From: Platynereis dumerilii
Taxonomy: Eukaryota; Annelida; Polychaeta; Phyllodocida; Nereididae
DNA: 64,000 nucleotides
Direction of reading: 5' to 3'
NCBI GenBank assembly: GCA_026936325.1
Contig: JAPTHN010000004.1
Coordinates: 44,161,289 to 44,225,288 of the forward strand
Of this stretch, positions 23,601-34,199 are shown one piece after another. The first letter of the stretch is position 1, and each line of letters opens with the position of its first letter. The notes below the pieces were generated by a model that ran no database searches, was not told the origin of the DNA, and was given only the letters and a program-made list of their open reading frames with translations. A program made the position numbers and the translations under genes.

Positions 23601-26600
23601 GCAGTTCAAGAATGAAGAAAGATGGCTGCCAAAATGGCCACCACAAATGGCCGCCATCTTGGATTTATCGACATGTTCCCAATCCATACCTAGAGTACTA
23701 TACCTGTACCAAATTTCATAACTGCAAGTGAAATATTAAGGTCACAATGGGCAGTTCAAGAATGAAGAAAGATGGCTGCCAAAAAGGCCACCACAAAATT
23801 GCAGCCATCTTGGATTTCTCAACATGTTCCCAATCCATACCCAGAGTACTATACCTGTACCAAATTTCATAACCGTAAGTGAAATATTATGGTCACAATG
23901 GGCAGTTCAAGAATGAAGAAAGATGGCTGCCAAAATGGCCACCACAAAATGGCCGCCATCTTGGATTTCTCGACATGTTCCCAATCCATACCCAGAGTCC
24001 CATACCTGTACCAGTTTCATAACTGTAAGTGAAATATTAAGGTCACAATGGGCAGTTCAAGAATGAAGAAAGATGGCTGCCAAAATGGCCACCACAAAAT
24101 GGCCGCCATCTTGGATTTCTCGACATGTTCCCAATCCATACCCAGAGTCCCATACCTGTACGAAATTTCATAACTGTAAGTGAAATATTAAGGTAACAAT
24201 GGGCAGTTCAAGAATGAAGAAAGATGGCTGCCAAAATGGCCACCACAAAATGGCCACCACAAAATGGCCGCCATCTTGGATTTATCGACATGTTCCCAAT
24301 CCATACCCAGAGTCCCATACTTGTACCAAATTTCATAACTGTAATCGAAATATTACGGTCACAATGGGCAGTTCAAGAATGAAGAAAGATGGCTGCCAAA
24401 ATGGCCACCACAAAATGGCCGCCAACTTGGATTTCTCGACATGGTCCCAATCCATACCCAGAGTCCCATACCTGTACCAAATTTCATAACTGTAAGTGAA
24501 ATATGAAGGTCACAATGGGCAGTTCAAGAATGAAGAAAGATGGCTGCCAAAATGGCCACCACAAAATGGCCGCCATCTTGGATTTATGGACATGTTCCCA
24601 ATCCATACCCAGAGTACTATACCTGTACCAAATTTCATAACTGCAAGTGAAATATTAAGGTCACAATGGGCAGTTCAAGAATGAAGAAAGATGGCTGCCA
24701 AAATGGCCACCACAAAATTGCAGCCATCTTGGATTTCTCGACATGTTCCCAATCCATACCCAGAGTCCCATACCTGTACCAAATTTCATAACTGTAAGTG
24801 AAATATGAAGGTCACAATGGGCAGTTCAAGAATGAAGAAAGATGGCTGCCAAAATGGCCACCACAAAATGGCCGCCATCTTGGATTTATCGACATGTTCC
24901 CAATCCATACCCAGAGGCCCATACCTGTACCAAATTTCATAACTGTAAGTGAAATATTGAGGTCACAATGGGCAGTTCAAGAATGAAGAAAGATGGCTGC
25001 CAAAATGGCCGCCACAAAACGGCAGCCATCTTGGATTTCTCGACATCTTCCCAATCCATACCCAGAGGCCCATACCTGTACCAAATTTCATAACTGTAAG
25101 TGAAATATTAAGGTCACAATGGGGAAAAACCGTGGTTTACATCTGGTTTGTGGTTACTGGTTTGTGGTTACTGGTTTGTGGTTACTGGTTTGTGGTTACT
25201 GGTTTGTGGTTACTGTTTATGGTTTCACCTGATCCATTTACAGCTCCTGTATTAACCGGCCTCCGCTGTTAGGCCGGTTAAAAAGTGCCGCAATCATTTG
25301 TTTTAAAAAAAAGTTGAAATATCCAAAAATATGAGCTTTTAAGTTCTGATTTGAGTTACGAGGTTTTGCACTTTCACTTTTTGGAACAAATCGACATACA
25401 AGGTTTGGTGAAATCATTCTATTACCAATGTGTTACAGCTTCAAAAAACAGCAAACTGGCAAGGTGACCAATTGACAACATGTATTGGATATTGAAAAAG
25501 TCATTCCACCCAAAATCTAAAAATGGCAAAATTTTGACATACGAGGTTTTGCACTTTCACCATCGATATGGTAAGTGCAGCCCTCTAAGCCCAGTTCCGA
25601 GAGCTCACAGAGTTTGATTAATGAGATAGGAGAGAGAGCGGGAGTCCTTAACATATTACACATTTACCCCATATGAGGGATCTTTTACTTGCTCAGCACA
25701 GACACTGATACAAGGGGCTACCAATTCAATGTCTCATGTTAATACCTCAAAGAATCAATTCGAGAAAAACATCATTCAAATTTAATTCAAATATCCAATC
25801 GTGACCTTGGTGAAAGTATTTTAAAAACGATGTCTTTTTATCAGTCACTGTTGTTAATAAAATATCAGATACAATATACACTGTGTAACACATTTATGGC
25901 ATATTAAGTAGGCCTACCTCAAATAACCTAAGACTTATTTTCATAATTTTTTACAGGGCTTAAATTTTATCACAGTCAAAATCTAATTTTTTCTTGAAAC
26001 TTGAAGTCCTTAACAGACCTGTTTTTAAATAGGCCACACAATTCTACCCTGAACATTGCTGAAAAATGACCGAGGTTATATATCTATATAAATGTAAATG
26101 CTTCAAATTTCTTTTTCAATTCCCTTCTCTAGACTCTTATATAAACTCAACCTAGGTCATTGGATGCAACAGCGAACAAGACTGACTTATTCAGGGAAAA
26201 ATAGTTAAAAGAAGCACAAAATGTTTTATATCTTATCAGTCACTTAATCATAATAATACTATGGTGCTTGAGGGTCACAAATAGTCACTTTACTTATTTA
26301 ATTCACAATTAACTGTCATTCACTGGATTAGTGATGCTAACCCCACATAGTACATTTAGTATGTAGAGACATACTTGAAAAAAGAATTTTTTTTTTTCAC
26401 TAAAAGCAGAATGAAGCCTTTTAACGTGATGACAGTTCTTTAAAACTGTCAAATAATCCAGCCACCAAAAGCTGAATAGTAAAGTTTGAAACAGCATGCC
26501 ACTTAAATTATATTTAAAGTTCAATTTTAAAAGGTCTATAAAAATTGCTTTCGAATAGTCCAAATAAAGAAGCATGTCTGTGGGTGTTATTTGGCCCATA

Positions 26601-29600
26601 ATTTGGGACAGGTATTAAAGGTTATTTTTGAACACACATTATTATTTTCTTTACGTATTAGCTGATTAGACTAGGCACCATTGTCCTAAATTTTCATCAC
26701 ATGTTACTCAGAAAAATTTTGCTAAATTTAGTTCCAAAAACAAATTACTCATGGATGTTAAATACCTTAAGAAGACATTTCAATATTTTTTTAAATATAT
26801 ATTTCCTGACGAAGATTTGTTTGACACGGAATACAAAATGTCCGAAAGACCTTCTGAAATTAACTTCGAGACAAATAGCCTAAAATAGGTCTAACCTAAT
26901 CTCTAATTATGAAACATTAAATAGTACAATATATCAGAACAGTTCTATCAATGACATGATTGAAAATCTACAACACATTTACATTATTTAGGACATGCAC
27001 ATTTCTGCAACATGTCAACATCTGGGTACAATACAATTTGAGAATTGGGCAAAAAACAAATCAATCGGAATCTAGAAACTTCAGCTTACGTGTCAAATGT
27101 CCCAGAAAGTGACTTGAGTCAATAAATTGATATAAACAGCTTTACTCAAATTTTAAACTCAAAAGCTGAACATGCTGAATTTTAGATAGAATTTGAGAAA
27201 TACGAGAAACAGAGAATGTAAAATAAAGCCTTCTGCTAAAGTGATCAGCTCAAATTCTGTCTTTATAATGAAATAAATGAATAAATCATTAATTTAAAAG
27301 TCCTCATGCACCGCAACTATTATCTCAAACAGCCAATCTCAATCAATCAATTATAATCAGATCGCTGTCCCAGATTAATAGAGTTAACCACCACAGCCTG
27401 TCCTGTCCTATCCTATCATAGACTCAACACGCTCAACCCAGTGTTATCATGATTATCCTATCCTATATATCATAATTTTCCAAGCTGTTAAACACACCAA
27501 GACAGGCATAAAATGTCAAACTTTATTTTTAACAAACAACTAAATTCTCGTGTTAAAAATCATGTTTCCTGTTCAGTGTACAAAACCCAGTTAATTAAAT
27601 TTTTGCTTTGTCATCCTAAGTTTAAAATCTACTTAGACAGTAGACACTACATATTAATATTATAATGTAAGTTAAAACCGAACACAATATTCCACATTTC
27701 AAGTTTCCCATTCATTTCAAGACTTTAAAACTTATAAAAGCCAATAAACTTCAACAATAAACAAATTTTTCAATAAACAATGTGCAAGATTTTAATTGAT
27801 TAGAATATCAGTAAAATTAATTGTTATGACAGTATCAATTATCATCAGCAGCAATCATCCGACATAGGTACAAGTTAACATGATAAACAATACAACAATT
27901 CCATGTTACAATATTTGATATTATTTCATTATCTCCCATCTATCATTCTCACTGTTAATATGGTAACATCCAATAATGATATACATAAGATAAGTTTGTT
28001 TGTATTACTGTGCAACGATGCCATTCTAGATAAAACTTTATCATCATAATATGTTATCTATCAATGTCAAAGAAAAAAGGATCATTTACTTAGCGCACTT
28101 CAGTTTCTTCGATAATAAAACAAGCGGTCACAACAATGATAACAAATTTATTAGACTGCTTCTTTTTAATTGTTATACCTTAAATTTTACTTTAATTTTA
28201 TTGCACTCCAAATATCTATCTAAGTATCTATCAGGGTTTGGTTTAAATTCAAATATATAAAAATTTATCTATGCCATTTTAATCATGTTAATAGCATTGA
28301 CAGAAAAAGGTTAAACATGTTAAATGAGACTCAACTTGCGCCATCATATTGTAATAATTTTTGACACTTAAAATAGCATGTATTGGTTGAAATGACACAC
28401 ATGTACATGACATGGTTTTTAACATGTTCAGGAACTTCAGGGGGCTAAAACAATTAGGAAGTTTAGGGTGACACAGAAAATTTACACTATTCTCATGTTG
28501 TGCAGTGTGTGACAAAATATCACAAATCCTTCAAAAGAAATTATTGTCATAAAAAAATACATACAGATATAATCAATGCTGACCAGTGATTATTAAGTGG
28601 TAAAAATGAGAGCAAAATTTGGGATTATCTCATAAAACACTGGAAAACAGGTTATAACTTTAGTTCACACTTCTATATTATGGATGTGTGTAGATAGCAC
28701 TTCACAATCAAATTAATAAATTACACAATCATATATAATAATGCCTTTAATAAGAAGACAGATTTCAGGAAACGGCTCATGCATGTATGCCTCTTTGGAT
28801 CATATCATTATAGTAATGAAAATTTAAACATGTAGGTTTTTCTCGCAACTGTATAAATATTGTTGTTGTTATTCCCATTTTCCTGAAGGCACAGTGTTTT
28901 AAGAGTTATGGATGACACTTGGACAGTTCTATTTTGGTAAATGAACTCAGTAAATAGTATGGACTTAGAAATGAGCAGTCCTAGGTGGCCTCCTGATACA
29001 CATTTGGTATTTCTGGGACAGGTTATCATGATGACTGGACATATTTCTAAATCATCCCATATAAACATATCATTCTGTGACACAAAGTTGAAGCTCTACA
29101 CAACATCATTTTAAAGACAGCTTCTTAAGTCAATTTACAGTTTTGTTTAAATTTAGATGCATAAGCATTAAGCAATTTATAACTGCACGACCAAAGATAG
29201 CCCAAGAAAGGTTACAGCTTGTCAGCACAAAAATCATTTCAATAGATAAATGTCCTATATTTTCCTTATTTAGATCTTTGGGACGCTGTGACGCTATGCT
29301 TCACTGGTAACCCTATCACGACAGAACATGCATTACCAATACTATAAAAAGGATCGTGACATATGCCTCTACTTATTTGAATGAATTAATTAACCACAAA
29401 AATTAAGATTCTGCACCTTAGCACAATTTTCCAAATGAACTTCCATGACATCAAGGAACATTATGCTTTGACCTAGGTTGTCTTTCTCATCTTCATTTTA
29501 CTGTTGAGATTTTCTGAGAGCCGGAGTTATTTTATCATATGAAGTTTTTCACGTTTTTAGTAATTTTACTATTTAATGAAGCCATTGACATTGTACAGCA

Positions 29601-30110
29601 CTATACAGTATTATGCCTACTCTTAGAAAATTGCTGAAATTGTTCACGAACACAATCTTTATTCTGTAATATCACAAACTAAAATTTAAGTGTGGGCCCA
29701 AGTCAAGTTGACCATTTCTGTTTTAATTTAGGGGGGGGGGGGTAAACTTTTCTGTGCCTCTTTCTCTCTCTCTCTGCTATTTTTATGCATCTAAAACAGG
29801 GTTTTACCTGGGTTGGTAGTTCAATATTATTACTAGGCTGAACAATGTCAATGACACCATGCAGCAGGACTTTGGTTGGCATACATTTGTCACAGATGTT
29901 CACAATACAATATGACAGGTGAGTGTCAGAATGGAGTAAGCACACACATGAGATCAACATTCAACTGACTCAAGCTTACCTGACAATCAGTAAATCCAGT
30001 CAGTACATTATTTGGCTACTTGACATTTCATAAGCAGAATGCATTTGTGTAACATGCCATACCTCACTTTTCCTGGTGCCCACGCTGATCTTACAACTCT
30101 CAGCGGCCAT
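17636..30110 (-). CDS. HMBS: Hydroxymethylbilane synthase (porphobilinogen deaminase)
   Basis: This cytosolic heme-pathway enzyme joins four porphobilinogens into hydroxymethylbilane. Nine coding exons join in phase: 30063-30110, 22480-22552, 21684-21867, 21196-21273, 20771-20846, 19989-20102, 19286-19444, 19030-19182 and 17636-17899. The product is 382 residues; human is 361. Motifs: VGTRKSE near the start, [28 protein letters not shown] with the catalytic Asp at residue 86, [23 protein letters not shown], and the cofactor signature [17 protein letters not shown], with the dipyrromethane-binding Cys at residue 248. The start is the only Met before VGTRKSE. The last exon adds a Lys/Glu-rich tail of about 30 residues beyond the usual end. 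Intron 1 is 7.5 kb and holds the array-bearing element. ZNF511 is the divergent neighbour. Identity is very secure. Confidence 0.97.
18068..18132 (-). mobile_element. SINE tail fragment in HMBS intron 8
   Basis: The match to the family tail runs GATGGGAGCTTTATGTCCTG, TATTTATG, TTGGTAGGCTAATTAGGACA. The tRNA head is missing. Orientation is the same as the other copies. Confidence 0.7.
19826..19935 (-). mobile_element. SINE partial copy in HMBS intron 6
   Basis: This copy has the tail and body (GGATGATTGGGGCTTTACGT, CTGGGTAGGCTAATTAGGAC, GGCAATGAGGCGAAGGACGA) without the tRNA head. It is the best copy for reading the body consensus. Confidence 0.75.
22579..22592. promoter_or_regulatory. X-box palindrome in HMBS intron 1
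   Basis: GTTACCATGGTAAC is a perfect 14-bp palindrome that fits the RFX X-box consensus GTNRCCNNRGYAAC. It lies 27 bp upstream of HMBS exon 2. No function is proven. Confidence 0.35.
23400..25122. repeat. 151-bp tandem array rich in YY1-like motifs
   Basis: Twelve anchor points of AGATGGCTGCCAAAATGGCC occur with a usual spacing of 150-153 bp (first at about 23403, last at about 24991). One interval is 164 bp because CCACCACAAAATGG is doubled, and one unit at the left is short. Each unit also has a variant of GGCCGCCATCTTGGATTT, CGACATGTTCCCAATCCATA, CCTGTACCAAATTTCATAAC and GGTCACAATGGGCAGTTCAA. The CCGCCATCTTGG core matches the YY1 consensus. Apparent open frames across it are by-products of the repeat. 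Confidence 0.95.
25140..25222. repeat. 15-bp minisatellite GGTTTGTGGTTACT
   Basis: About five near-exact copies of GGTTTGTGGTTACT(G) lie between the 151-bp array and the tail hairpin of the same element. Confidence 0.9.
25571..30062. other. Rest of HMBS intron 1
   Basis: AT-rich intronic DNA. I found no exon, repeat array or terminal-inverted-repeat element in it. A G9-type run lies near 29731. Confidence 0.5.
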
Positions 30111-31037
30111 TTTCCAATTGTATTGGGAAGAACAAGTTCCAGACTAATTAATTCACTGATCAGATCCTAATTCCACGCCAGCAGGACGTTAAATGCACAG
30201 ATTTTGTTGACTGAGTTCATAGAACATGTTGAGTACACACGTGTGTCCGCATGGGGGCGTGACCTTGTTTTCAGACCACGTGACAGTTTCGGTCATGTGA
30301 CTTGTGACGTCATTTTAGGGAATCCTTGAGGAATCCCCCTCAGCCAGCAGCTCATGAGCACAGAACTGTCAAAATTGAAACTTCACAGGTAGTTAAATTG
30401 AGATTTCGCCTAACATTAAGCTATTGATTGACTCTAAAGTGATTGTTTTACTAAATTAAGGTAGTCAAGAACTCTTTTGACTAATCAGCATCAAAGTTTT
30501 GTGCTGACAAAGTGAGATAATTGTCATGAAACCAGGTGAAATGAAGAAAATCGTGACAGTTTTAAGTTCATTCATTGGATTTCATGACAGCACCTTTCAC
30601 ACCTGAGTGAATTCACTGAGTCAGAGCTTGGTTGGACTGATAGTTCTTGTTCTGACAGTGTCATGCTAATTTGCTATGATCTTATTTTAAGGGAATGCCG
30701 AATGGTCTCCCTAAAAGTCAAGTTATCAGTACAATTTGTTTATTTTCCGTTTACAGGCATGCGTGTTATAGTAAATGATGTTGTAAGAGGCATTTGGTGC
30801 ATGCAATTAGGCCAGTGGTCATACAATAATTGTCAAATGAAGATCAAACTACAGCTTTACAGTTTATATGGAGTCTCTATTTCTGAAAAAAATTGCCACC
30901 CAAATGTTTAAAAGGTGCTTCAAATAGGCCTATTCATAAAGTGAAGCAAAACTCTGGCATATTTTAAAATTTTTGACCTGTGATAAAATTTTATGTTTTT
31001 CAGATAGGCTACTTGGCAGTTTTTAGCATCTAAAAAA
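30110..31037. promoter_or_regulatory. Divergent HMBS / ZNF511 upstream region
   Basis: The two start codons are 927 bp apart and point away from each other. The HMBS-proximal part holds a GC box (GGGGGCGTG near 30253), TGACCTTG near 30260, an E-box CCACGTGACA at 30276-30285, CATGTGAC near 30294, and a perfect CRE TGACGTCA at 30305-30312. The HMBS start itself sits in AAAATGGCCGC, a YY1-like context. Transcription starts are not mapped; shared control is inference. Confidence 0.55.
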
Positions 31038-33493
31038 ATGCCTTCTGCGATGGACACAGCTGTCCCATCAGAAGATCAACCGTGCAGAGGAGATCACTCT
31101 GATCAGCTGATTGAATTGTCCATCGTATCGCCATGGCAACCCTGTGCTCGGCGTAGGAACGCCAGTGATGAATTCTTTTTGGAAGGGGATATTGTTTGCA
31201 GTCTGAGTGAAAAGTTATTCTTGGAATATGAAGAGGAAGAGAAAATAAAAAGGTGACCTAGAAAATTTTGAAAGGTCACTTAGACCTAAAAAGAATAGGA
31301 AGTTCCTGGTTTTGTTACCTTCTTTTTAAAGTGAAACTGAGAAGAAAAAAGAAAGACAAAAAGAGCATTCCCTTTTATAATGGAACAGAACTTACTTCAT
31401 TATTAAAGTGTTACAATTTGAAAAAATATGTTTAAAAACAGGAAAACAAATTTAGAGATTAAAATTGGTTAATAAGCTGCCAGGAGCTCGAGTACTTACT
31501 GTCTAATAAGTCCTTAAAATATATTTTATGAAAAATTAAGAAAAACGTTTTGCCTAATCTGTTATTCATCTTTACCTGGTTGTGTATGAAATATTAGAGC
31601 TACACTCTTGCCAAAATGTAAAATGTATTTTTTAAGTGCTGTCTCTCAACATTTTGTAATTTTTTTTTCAGCTCTGAAGAATTTTCCTGTGGTGTGACAA
31701 ACTGCAACAAATCATTCACAAATGTTAATACGTAAGATGTTCATATTTTCCCGTCATTTGCTTGTTCAATTTTTGTATGGCAATATACTATAAATTTTTG
31801 CCAATGCATGAAATAGAAATAATGGAAATAATGGGGGGGGGGGGAGGTGAGGAGGGACGGAGTTTGGAAAGTAAAATTGGCCAGATAGAAAAAGGGTTTT
31901 CGGGGGGAATTTTTTTTTTGGAAAAAAAATCTTTTGGAACATGATTTGGGGACAAAAATTAATTTATTTAAAAATAAAATAGTAAAAAATTAATCGGCCT
32001 ATTAAAAAAAAAAAAACCTTTTGGGAAAATATACCAATTCATGTAGGCCTAACAACTTTTCTGACACAACGCATCATTAAAAATGTTCTCTGAGATCATT
32101 TTAATCTGATATTTGATTTGATCTAAATTTAATATTTAATTTAATTTTAAATTTCAGATATGAAGTCCACTACAATTCCATCCATAGAAACAAATGCACA
32201 GCCTGCAAACGGTCATTCCCTACTTCTCATTTACTTGAGATCCACCTCTCAGAAAGACATGACCCCATGTTTGAGATTAAGTCCGAGACACAAGCAATGG
32301 TAAGGAATCAATTTGGTCTTTCAATTTAGTATTCTTATAAATTGTGGGAGATCACATTAATGAAGTGACATACATTTTTCCAAAAATGTTCAGTACCTTT
32401 TACAACTTGATGCTTACATTTAGCTTATTTTAAACTCTGTACATTGCTGTTTCAGTATCAGTGTTTATCGCAAGGATGTGACTGTTTCTTCAAGACCCCG
32501 AACGAGAGAAGAGATCATCTTATGAAGACACACAAATATCCTGCCAATTTCAGATTCGACCGAACTCCTCGCAAACCAAGGTGAAAAATCACTTCTGCCA
32601 ACTGATGGCATTCTGAATTATTGTAATTCAAGAAACTATGAAACAAAACGATGTTCACCTTATTTTTACATTGTCTAAGCCATTGCTTGTGTTTATGCAA
32701 AATTTAATTTTTTTCCAGAAAACAAAAAGGAGCACCCGTTCAAAATACAGAAACCATGGAAACGGAACCAAGCCAGCCACCTAGTGAGAGGGTAGATCAT
32801 AAGCCCCCTGGTGGAGATGCTGAAAGTTTGGACGGCCAGGCGCATGTTTCTGAATCAGGCCGGAAATTTGTATACAAGTATGTATCTAACCCGAATAAGA
32901 CATACAATATCAATCATCAAGACATAAATTTTTGTGTGAAAATTGTAGTCTACACTGTTATTGCAAAAGTGTGGCTCTGTGGTACAATGATTACATAGGC
33001 CTATGTCTGCCCCAACTCTTGTACGCATGAAGACGCAGAATCCTACCCCTTTAACTAAAAAAAGTTGGTAATGAGGTGTATAATATATTGCCATTCACCA
33101 ACCATCGTGGCGTAGGTGAGCAAAATAAAAAATTTAAACTTGGAATTTTTAATTTTTCTAGAAGTAAAAAAAAACTCATTCGCAAAGTGCTTAAAAAATC
33201 AAGAGTAATCAATTCAAGTCGTTGTGGAGTGTGGGCTGTCCTAAAAATAGTAAATTCTAGGCTACTTGTGCAATTTTTTATGACTTCATCAAATTTCTCT
33301 CAAATTTTTCAGAATACCGAAATCGTTTAGTTTTGGACAAGGAGCCCAAAGGTCATTTCAGCGGAATCCACCTGGTGGCAAAAAGAAGAACAAAAAGAAA
33401 CACTGGCACCAGCAAAATAAATCGGAAGAAGACACAACTGTTAATATTGAAGAAGTGCATATGAAAGACTTGGAAGATGCTTTGAATAGTTGA
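31038..33493 (+). CDS. ZNF511: ZNF511-like C2H2 zinc finger protein
   Basis: Six exons join in phase: 31038-31252, 31672-31731, 32158-32299, 32456-32580, 32719-32877 and 33313-33493, giving 293 residues. Three C2H2 fingers are visible: FSCGVTNCNKSF...HYNSIH, NKCTACKRSF...HLSERH, and YQCLSQGCDCFF...HLMKTH. They are followed by KYPANFRFD, the trademark of ZNF511 after its last finger. EFFLEGDIVCSL upstream resembles the HQFFEDGDVQRHL stretch of vertebrate ZNF511. The C-terminal exon has FSFGQGAQRSF and the basic KKKNKKKHW. A nuclear, nucleic-acid-binding role is known only by family. The gene is divergent from HMBS and convergent with CEP164. Confidence 0.9.
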
Positions 33494-33821
33494 CAAAAAA
33501 AAAATCAATTTTGTGATTTATACAATTGTTTGCAAGGATTACATTTATATTGACATTTTTCTGCAAAGTCTAATTTGTTGAATATTCAAGGTCTTGATAT
33601 GCAATGTGGGCTACTTATCTAAATTAACATAATTTATTTGCTTATCCTTCCAAGACACTGGAATACTCCAATCAAGAGACAGTGGCGCTTCTGATGCTTC
33701 AACTTAATGTGTTTCAGTCAAAATGTTCCAGCCATTTTAGATCATTTGACAATGAATGAAAGGTCTGTATATTTATTGATAAATTATTGTGATGATTCAT
33801 TTGTGAAAAAATTTATTCTAA
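33494..33821 (+). other. ZNF511 3' flank
   Basis: AT-rich and non-coding. The first AATAAA I noticed on the plus strand past the stop is at about 34023, inside the adjacent MITE, so that element may lie in the 3' UTR. Confidence 0.35.
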
Positions 33822-34196
33822 GGGACCGTTCAGAATTTATGACTGGGGGGGGTGGGAGTTTTGCTGGAACTTCCCGTCAAAAATTGATACCCCCCCCCCT
33901 TGAGTTTCATGCGGATTTTTAGTACCCCCCCCCCCCCAACATACAAAGCAATACACGCATATATACTGTTATACACGACCACGCAAACAGATTCGCGTCA
34001 CTTTAGCGCGTAGAAAAGTCCAAATAAAATGATTTTATGCGTGTTTTTAAAAAAATTGTCTTTGTTAAAATTTCTTACCCCCCCCCTTGGAAGTGTTGTC
34101 AAAAATTAATACCCCCCCCTTGAAACACGTGTGAAAAGTTAGTACCCCCTCGGCCAAAACTCTCACCCCCCCCAGTCATAAATTCTGAACGGTCCC
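33822..34196. mobile_element. PIF/Harbinger-like MITE with TAA target duplication
   Basis: The left end GGGACCGTTCAGAATTTATG, then ACTGGGGGGG, is inverted at the right end over about 30 bp. TAA flanks both sides (33819-33821 and 34197-34199), a 3-bp duplication typical of PIF/Harbinger. The interior has repeated CAAAAATTNATACCCCCCC blocks and no transposase. Near-perfect ends suggest it is fairly young. Confidence 0.85.
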
Positions 34197-34199
34197 TAA

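Larger units (their letters stand above)
23240..25290. mobile_element. Array-bearing mobile unit, Helentron/HINE-like, copy 1
   Basis: The head contains ACAAGAATCC and the perfect palindrome GAATCCGCGGATTC (23245-23258), then TCAAAACCGACCT. The core is a tandem array. The tail ends with a perfect 10-bp-stem hairpin TAACCGGCCT / AGGCCGGTTA (25253-25280) followed by AAAAAGT. The AACCGRCCT of the head is inverted in the tail, like the short subterminal repeats of Helentron-derived elements such as DINE/pearl, which also carry central tandem repeats. A second copy sits at 50.5 kb. The class assignment is inference. Confidence 0.55.
22707..25570. mobile_element. Large inverted-repeat element in HMBS intron 1, host of the array element
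   Basis: The left end (22707-22745, CATATCGATGGTGAAAGTGC then AAAACCTCGTATGTCAAAA) is inverted at 25532-25570 over about 39 bp. If TA is the duplicated target the element would begin TCGATGG. The block GTGAAAGTGCAAAACCTCGT recurs in both directions inside (about 22924-22951, 22967-22990, 25353-25380), so the ends were amplified internally. The interior is occupied by the array-bearing unit at 23240-25290. No transposase is visible. Confidence 0.75.

Noticed and set aside
24199-24986. Open frames of 60-96 residues across the array in HMBS intron 1
   Set aside because: They are produced by the 151-bp repeat itself, contain no start context or splice support, and change frame between units.
23400-25122. 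CRISPR-like array
   Set aside because: Repeats are head-to-tail units of 151 bp without unique spacers, in an animal gene intron.
26309-26599. 96-residue minus-strand frame in HMBS intron 1
   Set aside because: Hydrophobic composition follows AT-rich DNA; no domain, no splice partners, no support.
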